Notes under the pieces: generated by a model
The model's database searches: none
Seen by the model: the letters and a program-made list of their open reading frames with translations, nothing else
Told to the model about the DNA's origin: nothing
Translations under genes and position numbers: made by a program
In this document: in pieces, positions 1-4,411 of the stretch
How positions within the stretch are numbered: position 1 is the stretch's first letter
Layout of the letters: the number at the start of each line of letters is the position of its first letter
Assembly: GCA_903849835.1 (NCBI GenBank)
Contig: CAINKA010000015.1
Location: forward strand, 1-9,395
Direction: 5' to 3'
Length of the DNA: 9,395 nucleotides
Source: an uncultured Alphaproteobacteria bacterium
GTDB taxonomy: Bacteria > Pseudomonadota > Alphaproteobacteria > Rickettsiales > UBA1997

Positions 1-21
1 ATTGCCTAAATTTAAGAGAAA

Positions 22-122
22 TGTCATGCTGAGCCTGTCGAAGCATGATCTTGGGCACGGTTTTGCCTTGAATCATGCTTCGACAGGCTCAGCATGACAG
101 CGGACAGGCTTAGCATGACATT
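22..122. repeat. REP-like palindromic element, copy 1, with duplicated right end
   Basis: A perfect 28-bp inverted repeat has its left arm at 22-49 and right arm at 72-99, around a 22-nt spacer. Each arm also contains its own small dyad: TCATGCT at 24-30 pairs with AGCATGA at 42-48. The element can therefore fold as one long hairpin or as two short ones, like a REP doublet. The right arm core is repeated once more at 102-122 with a 21-nt period (GACAGGCT..AGCATGACA). The copy ends about 10 nt beyond the nagZ stop codon. A related copy in the same orientation lies at 4291-4402. No good T-run follows the stem on either strand, so it is not a textbook intrinsic terminator, though it may protect the nagZ 3' end. 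Confidence 0.9.
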
Positions 123-132
123 GAGAGATTTT

Positions 133-1092
133 TTATTTTACAAACCTTTCCCAAAACTCATCACCCAAATTCGGCAAAGCAGAATTAATTTCCTCCATCT
201 CTTTCATCTCGCCATTGCAGTGCAAAACTAAATCGCAGCCTGCGTCTAGAATTAATTTCGTTTTCTCGGCGAAGCTGCCAGCAAGCGCTTTCATCGACAC
301 ATCGTCACTCATCAAAATATTTTTAAAACCGATTTCATTGCGGATTAAATCGATCGCGGTTTTTGAAATTGTGGCGCAGTTATTTTTGTCGATCGCGCTG
401 TAGCGAATATGCGCCGTCATTGCGAATTTTTGGTCGCGGAGATTTTTGAAGGGAACAAAATCTGTGGCGCGTAATTCTTCCAAACTGGCATCGACAATCG
501 GCAATTCTAAATGGCTGTCTGACGTGCCGCGGCCGTGTCCAGGAATGTGTTTGATGACAGGAAAAACTCCTTCGCTGAGCAGGCCTTCGCAAACTTTTCT
601 GCCTAGTTCTGAAACTTGATTTGCTTCTCTACCGTAAGCGCGATCGCCGATCACTTGGTGAGTTTTTTCGGTGAGAATGTCGAGGACGGGCGCGCAATCG
701 ACATTGATTCCAACCTCAACTAAATCGCGCGCAATCTCGGCAAAATTTTTGAACAAAACTTCTTTCGCCAATTCGGAATTAGCGCGGTAAAGATCGGCAA
801 AATGTTGACCGGTCGGATAGGCCTTCCAGTGAGGCGGTTTAAGGCGCGCGACTCTTCCACCTTCTTGATCAACCAAAATTAAAACTTCGCCACCCATCAC
901 TTCACGAAGTGAATTTGTAAGATTTTTTAGCTGAGTTTTGTCGGTGATATTTCTGGCGAAAATAATGAATCCGAGCGCGCCGTTTTTGGAGAAAAAATAT
1001 TTTTCTGCGTCGGTTAAAACAGTGCCGGAGATGCCGTAGATTACTGGCTTGGTGATTTTCTTATTTTGCGAAATTTTTTTTAAGAGCGGCAT
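133..1092 (-). CDS. nagZ: Beta-N-acetylhexosaminidase NagZ (GH3), peptidoglycan recycling
   Basis: This cytoplasmic glycoside hydrolase family 3 enzyme removes the non-reducing GlcNAc from GlcNAc-anhydroMurNAc muropeptides brought in from the periplasm. The 319-residue protein is close to the usual single-domain NagZ length and shows no signal peptide. Visible motifs are DQEGGRVARL (75-84) in the substrate pocket and the family hallmark KHIPGHGRGTSDSH (181-194), whose Asp192-His194 pair is the expected acid/base dyad. MSDDVSM (261-267) follows, with Asp263 as the expected nucleophile. The start lies 3 nt after the hisB stop, so the two genes are almost certainly co-transcribed and perhaps translationally coupled. 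The only SD-like sequence, AAAGGA, lies about 12 nt upstream inside the hisB end. The hisB neighbour is unusual: in many alphaproteobacteria nagZ sits in a SPOR-nagZ-scpAB-tat cluster. What follows nagZ lies outside the window. Family assignment is secure; the physiological substrate is inferred. Confidence 0.96.
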   Translation of the reverse strand: MPLLKKISQNKKITKPVIYGISGTVLTDAEKYFFSKNGALGFIIFARNITDKTQLKNLTNSLREVMGGEVLILVDQEGGRVARLKPPHWKAYPTGQHFADLYRANSELAKEVLFKNFAEIARDLVEVGINVDCAPVLDILTEKTHQVIGDRAYGREANQVSELGRKVCEGLLSEGVFPVIKHIPGHGRGTSDSHLELPIVDASLEELRATDFVPFKNLRDQKFAMTAHIRYSAIDKNNCATISKTAIDLIRNEIGFKNILMSDDVSMKALAGSFAEKTKLILDAGCDLVLHCNGEMKEMEEINSALPNLGDEFWERFVK

Positions 1093-1095
1093 TTT

Positions 1096-1683
1096 TTACA
1101 AAATTCCTTTGGTCGAATTCACCGCATCTTTTTTTCTTTCATCAATCGTGATTGCTTGACGAAGCGCGCGCGCCAAGGCTTTGAAGCATGATTCAACGAT
1201 GTGGTGATTATTCACGCCGTAAAGATTTTCGATGTGAAGATTGCAGCCGATTGATTGCGCGAGGGCGAAGAAAAATTCGCGGAAAAGTTCGCAATCCATT
1301 TCGCCAACTTTGTCGCGTTTGAATTCGCAATTGAAGAGCGGGTAGGCGCGGCCAGATAAATCAACAACGCAGCGGCTGAGAGTTTCATCCATTGGCACGT
1401 AAGAATGGCCGAAGCGGGTGATGCCTTTTTTGTCGCCGAGCGCTTGCTTGATCGCATCGCCGAGAGTGATCGCCGAGTCTTCAACCGTGTGGTGAAAATC
1501 GATGTGCAGATCGCCTTTGGTTTCGAGAGTAATGTCGATCAGCGAATGATGCGAAAGTTGCTCAACCATGTGATCGAAAAATCCGATGCCGGTTGAGACC
1601 TTGAACTGACCGGTTCCGTCGAGATTCACCTCAACTTTGATTTTGGTTTCTTTGGTGTTTCGTTCGATTTTTGCTGTGCGCAT
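1096..1683 (-). CDS. hisB: Imidazoleglycerol-phosphate dehydratase HisB (monofunctional)
   Basis: HisB dehydrates imidazole-glycerol phosphate to imidazole-acetol phosphate in histidine biosynthesis. The 195-residue length fits the monofunctional form; the N-terminal histidinol-phosphatase domain of the enterobacterial bifunctional enzyme is absent. The duplicated metal-binding fold is intact. FFDHM (35-39), HH (45-46) and HHTVED (64-69) form the first half, and NNHHIVE (158-164) the second. The C-terminus has the family ending STKGIL. No other his gene is in the window. The gene is followed 3 nt later by nagZ and preceded by sodB with a 61-nt gap. That gap carries four copies of a heptamer and no clear promoter or SD, so transcription may read through from sodB. 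The sequence style is proteobacterial. The start is well supported because the protein opens with the typical MRTAKIERNTKET segment. Confidence 0.97.
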   Translation of the reverse strand: MRTAKIERNTKETKIKVEVNLDGTGQFKVSTGIGFFDHMVEQLSHHSLIDITLETKGDLHIDFHHTVEDSAITLGDAIKQALGDKKGITRFGHSYVPMDETLSRCVVDLSGRAYPLFNCEFKRDKVGEMDCELFREFFFALAQSIGCNLHIENLYGVNNHHIVESCFKALARALRQAITIDERKKDAVNSTKGIL

Positions 1684-1690
1684 GGCTTTA

Positions 1691-1718
1691 GTCGTAAGTC
1701 GTAAGTCGTAAGTCGTAA
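1691..1718. repeat. Heptamer tandem repeat, GTCGTAA x4
   Basis: Four perfect head-to-tail copies of GTCGTAA occupy 1691-1718, and a partial fifth (GTA) follows. On the transcribed minus strand this reads TTACGAC repeated in the leader of hisB, ending about 7 nt before its ATG. No SD is visible between repeat and start. A perfect array with a 7-nt unit can change copy number by slippage, which would alter the leader length but not a reading frame. Confidence 0.95.
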
Positions 1719-1744
1719 GTAGACTTTTGACGCGACGGTTAAAA

Positions 1745-2344
1745 TTATTTCTTCAGATTTTCATTAACAAAATCCCAATTCACCAAGTGATTCAAAAACG
1801 TGTCGATGTAAGTAGGGCGGGCGTTTTGGAAGTCTAAATAATAGGCGTGTTCCCAAACATCCATTGTCATCAAAGGCTTGGCGGAAGAGGTGAGGGGGGT
1901 TTCGGCGTTGGCGGTTTTAACAATTTTTAATTTTTCGCCATCGAGCACGAGCCAAGCCCAGCCTGATCCGAATTGAGTTGCTCCGGCATTTTTAAATTCG
2001 GAAACAAAATTTTCGTAAGAACCGAAGTCAGTTTCGATTTGCTGTAGAAGCGCGCCAGATGGCTTTCCGCCGCCATTTGGTTTCATTGAATGCCAGTAAA
2101 AAGTGTGATTCCAAACTTGTGCCGAGTTGTTAAAAATTCCGGCTTTTGTTTTGTCAGCGGCGGAAATTTTGATTATTTCTTCGAGCGATTTTCCTTCCAA
2201 TTCAGTGCCGGCAATCAAGTTGTTTAAATTGGTGACGTAAGCTTGGTGATGTTTGCCGTAGTGAAAATTAATTGTGTTTTCAGAAATGTGTGGAGCTAAG
2301 GCAGTTCTGGCGTAAGGAAGGTTTGGCAATTCGATTCTAGTCAT
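1745..2344 (-). CDS. sodB: Superoxide dismutase, iron type (SodB)
   Basis: This cytoplasmic enzyme dismutates superoxide to oxygen and hydrogen peroxide. The 199-residue protein aligns from memory along its whole length with Escherichia coli SodB, starting with ELPNLPYARTALAPHIS. The four metal ligands are His28, His80 (QVWNH), Asp162 and His166 (MDVWEH). Iron rather than manganese is suggested because the active-site glutamine is at position 76 (NNSAQVWNH, as in Fe-SOD). The place where Mn-SOD carries its glutamine is Ala147 here (TANAETPL). The region around residues 60-70 is a few residues longer than in E. coli. There is no export signal. It is the first gene of the minus-strand run sodB-hisB-nagZ and is divergent from the glycosyltransferase pair. 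A sigma70-like promoter is visible upstream, but no SD precedes the ATG. Confidence 0.97.
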   Translation of the reverse strand: MTRIELPNLPYARTALAPHISENTINFHYGKHHQAYVTNLNNLIAGTELEGKSLEEIIKISAADKTKAGIFNNSAQVWNHTFYWHSMKPNGGGKPSGALLQQIETDFGSYENFVSEFKNAGATQFGSGWAWLVLDGEKLKIVKTANAETPLTSSAKPLMTMDVWEHAYYLDFQNARPTYIDTFLNHLVNWDFVNENLKK

Positions 2345-2373
2345 AAATTTTGAAAATTTTAATGAATTTTATT

Positions 2374-2401
2374 TTGACAAATGAGGGCTCTGAACCATAA
2401 A
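2374..2401 (+). promoter_or_regulatory. Candidate sigma70-type promoter for the glycosyltransferase pair
   Basis: A perfect -35 TTGACA (2374-2379) is followed after 16 nt by CATAAA (2396-2401), which matches the -10 consensus at four of six bases. Transcription would begin near 2408, leaving a leader of about 30 nt before the ATG at 2438. Its -10 overlaps that of the opposing sodB promoter. It was identified by eye only. Confidence 0.5.
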
Positions 2402-2422
2402 TTTCAGCAGGTCTCAAGTCAA
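2394..2422 (-). promoter_or_regulatory. Candidate sigma70-type promoter for sodB
   Basis: Read on the minus strand, TTGACT (complement of 2417-2422) is followed after 17 nt by TATGGT (complement of 2394-2399). That gives five and four matches to the two consensus hexamers. Transcription would begin near 2387, with a leader of about 40 nt ahead of the sodB ATG. It shares four base pairs of its -10 with the candidate promoter on the other strand. No Fur-box-like dyad was recognised. Confidence 0.45.
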
Positions 2423-2437
2423 TTTTAAATTCCATTC

Positions 2438-3196
2438 ATGTCAAAAATTTCCGCTGTAATTGTTGCTCATAACGAAGAAAAAAAAATCGAAGCATGTCTG
2501 CAAAGTCTTCATTTCGTTGATGAGATCGTAGTTGTGCTTGATAAATGTACTGATCACACCAAAGAAATTGTGCAAAAATTTACTGATAAAATCATCGAAG
2601 GTTCTTGGAATCTCGAAGGTGCGCGAAGAAACGTGGCTCTTAATGCCGCAGATGGAGAATGGATTTTAGAAATTGATGCTGATGAAAGAGTTTCTCCCGA
2701 TTTAGCGAAGGAAATTTTAGCGGTAAAAAATTTTCCTCCTTGTGCTTTTACGGCTCCAATCGCAAATCATATCGGAAAGCGTTACATAAGATTCGGATGG
2801 TTGAGAACGCTTGGCGTTACAAGTCGTCAAACCATGGCCTATCATGGATTGAAGCACTATCACGAAGATAAGGAAGTTCACCCAACTTGCGATTTAAATG
2901 CTGAAATTAAATTCTTTAGAAACCCGATAATCCATTTTGTTGACGAAGATATTTTTGATTTAATCGCGCGATTTAATCGCTACACAACGTGGCGCGCGAA
3001 TGACATGATTGCTAATAAAAAAGTTATTGGCGGTAAGTTAAGAGGAGCTGCCTCCATCATTTCTAGATTTTGTAAATCCTTCATTTTTAAAAAAGGTTAC
3101 AGGGAAGGTTGGTTGGGATTTTTGATCGCGCTTCTTGCGGGGCTTTATCCGATAGTCTCCTACCTAAAAGCCAGAGAAAAATTAGCCAATAAATGA
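2438..3196 (+). CDS. Family 2 glycosyltransferase, WaaE/KdtX-like
   Basis: This is a GT-A fold, inverting family 2 transferase, probably adding a sugar to LPS core or another surface glycan at the inner face of the cytoplasmic membrane. The 252-residue length and overall pattern fit the WaaE/KdtX (LPS beta-glucosyltransferase) group. The nucleotide-binding start is SAVIVAHNEE (5-14). The metal-binding DxD is within EIDADERV (79-86, Asp80 and Asp82), and a conserved KEVHPT stands at 145-150. The C-terminal stretch 221-246 is hydrophobic and amphipathic (GWLGFLIALLAGLYP), which would hold it at the membrane. Donor and acceptor cannot be read from the sequence. It overlaps the next gene by ATGA, so the two are translated together. 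A run of nine A bases (2478-2486) lies just after the HNEE codons. There is no SD; the start is chosen because it gives the normal N-terminal beta strand. Confidence 0.9.
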   Translation: MSKISAVIVAHNEEKKIEACLQSLHFVDEIVVVLDKCTDHTKEIVQKFTDKIIEGSWNLEGARRNVALNAADGEWILEIDADERVSPDLAKEILAVKNFPPCAFTAPIANHIGKRYIRFGWLRTLGVTSRQTMAYHGLKHYHEDKEVHPTCDLNAEIKFFRNPIIHFVDEDIFDLIARFNRYTTWRANDMIANKKVIGGKLRGAASIISRFCKSFIFKKGYREGWLGFLIALLAGLYPIVSYLKAREKLANK

Positions 3197-4260
3197 AAAT
3201 CGTTAACATAATTTTGACGTCACAAAATGGTGGCGCAGAGCAGGTATTTATTGATTACTCAGCTGTTCTAAGAAAGTTAGGACACGATGTTTTGGCGATT
3301 GTAAAAAGTGATGCGCCCTACGCTGACAGTGTTTCTGATCTTGGGGTAAAGGTTGAAAAAATAAAAAATTCTCTCGGTCATCACGATTTTTTTGCCGCAA
3401 AAAAAATTCAAAAAATTTTAGAAGAATTTAATGCCGACGCTGTTTTTGCACATGTCGGGCGATCCATGGTTTTGACTCGCAAAGCGATAAAAAAAATTAC
3501 GAATAAAAAAATTTTATTAGTCGCAATAAATCACAGCATGAACGTGAAACGTTCGATCGGTTCGGATTTAATTTTATCGGTGAATAAAGAAATTTTTTAT
3601 AAAACTGTGCAACTAGGTCAGCCAGAAAATAAAAGCTTTGTCATACCAAATGCCATTGATTTGACTGATGCGATCATGGTTGCACCGAAAATTAATTTGC
3701 AAAAAAAAGAAACAATTGTGATTGGCGTAATTGGTCGCTTGGATAAATCTAAAGCCTTCCGCTACGCAATAAAATCGCTCGCACAATTATCAAAAATTTC
3801 TGATAAAAATTTTATTTTAAAAATTGCAGGCTCTGGTCCGAAAGAACCCTTTTTGCGCAAGTTGACGAAGGAATTAAATCTGGAAAAGAAGGTTGAATTT
3901 TTAGGTTGGATCAAAAACAAAAAAGAATTTTTTGAGTCGATCGACATTCTGTGCGTTACATCGCAGCGCGAAACTTTTGGAGTGGTTTTGTTGGAGGCTA
4001 TGAAGTTCCGCAAGCCAATAATCTCAACTGATGCGGATGGTCCGAAAGAAATTTTACGAAACGGAATTGACGGATTATTGGTTAATTTGGAGCCGTTAGA
4101 TAGCCTTGAAAATCGCATCACCAGCGCTGTTTTAAAAATGATTGATGAGCCTGAATTAGTGAACTCGATGATTGAAAATTCTTTTGTGAGATTGAAAGAA
4201 AAATTCTCCTACGAAGCGCTGGAAGCGAGGATGAAAGAGGTGGTTGGGAAAGCTGTTTAA
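3193..4260 (+). CDS. Family 4 (GT-B) glycosyltransferase
   Basis: This is a retaining GT-B transferase of the GT4 type, likely acting on LPS or a surface polysaccharide from the cytoplasmic side. The 355 residues show an N-terminal acceptor domain starting MKIVNIILTSQNGGAEQVF with the usual GGAEQ loop (13-17). The linker IPNAID is at 151-156. The C-terminal nucleotide-sugar domain opens with IGVIGRLDKSKAF (177-189). The EX7E signature is Glu260 and Glu268 in RETFGVVLLEAM, followed by KPIISTDADGPKEIL. No membrane segment is seen. Its ATG overlaps the stop of the upstream family 2 enzyme (ATGA), with no SD, indicating coupled translation and a shared pathway. The sugar specificity is unknown. 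Confidence 0.92.
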   Translation: MKIVNIILTSQNGGAEQVFIDYSAVLRKLGHDVLAIVKSDAPYADSVSDLGVKVEKIKNSLGHHDFFAAKKIQKILEEFNADAVFAHVGRSMVLTRKAIKKITNKKILLVAINHSMNVKRSIGSDLILSVNKEIFYKTVQLGQPENKSFVIPNAIDLTDAIMVAPKINLQKKETIVIGVIGRLDKSKAFRYAIKSLAQLSKISDKNFILKIAGSGPKEPFLRKLTKELNLEKKVEFLGWIKNKKEFFESIDILCVTSQRETFGVVLLEAMKFRKPIISTDADGPKEILRNGIDGLLVNLEPLDSLENRITSAVLKMIDEPELVNSMIENSFVRLKEKFSYEALEARMKEVVGKAV

Positions 4261-4290
4261 AAAATCCAGTGTCCCCGTCTAGCTTTCAGC

Positions 4291-4402
4291 GTCAGGCTGA
4301 GCCTGTCGAAGCATGATTCATGGCGCGGTGTGGCTTGAATCATGCTTCGACAAGCTCAGCATGACATTTCTACAAGCTCAGCATGACTTTTCTGCAGGCT
4401 CA
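4291..4402. repeat. REP-like palindromic element, copy 2, with laddered right end
   Basis: A 30-bp inverted repeat (4291-4320 with 4336-4365, two mismatches) surrounds a 15-nt spacer. The arms match those at 22-99 closely, and the asymmetric spacer is also related (GATTCATGGCGCGG against GATCTTGGGCACGG), so the two copies share ancestry and orientation. On the right, the arm core recurs with an exact 22-nt period: 4348-4369, 4370-4391 and a decayed third unit from 4392. The element fills the convergent gap between the glycosyltransferase stop (4260) and the polA stop (4412). It could form a hairpin in both transcripts, but neither strand shows a T-run directly after the stem. Positions 4261-4290 show nothing else. 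Confidence 0.9.
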
Positions 4403-4411
4403 AAAACATCA

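Noticed and set aside
22..122. CRISPR-like or intrinsic-terminator reading of the palindromic elements
   Set aside because: There are no regularly spaced unique spacers, so it is not CRISPR. Neither strand has a T-run right after the stem, so a classical intrinsic terminator is not supported, although transcripts might still end there.
3762..4121. 119-codon minus-strand open frame opposite the family 4 glycosyltransferase
   Set aside because: It is antisense to the conserved EX7E region; the translation is a composition artefact with no domain.
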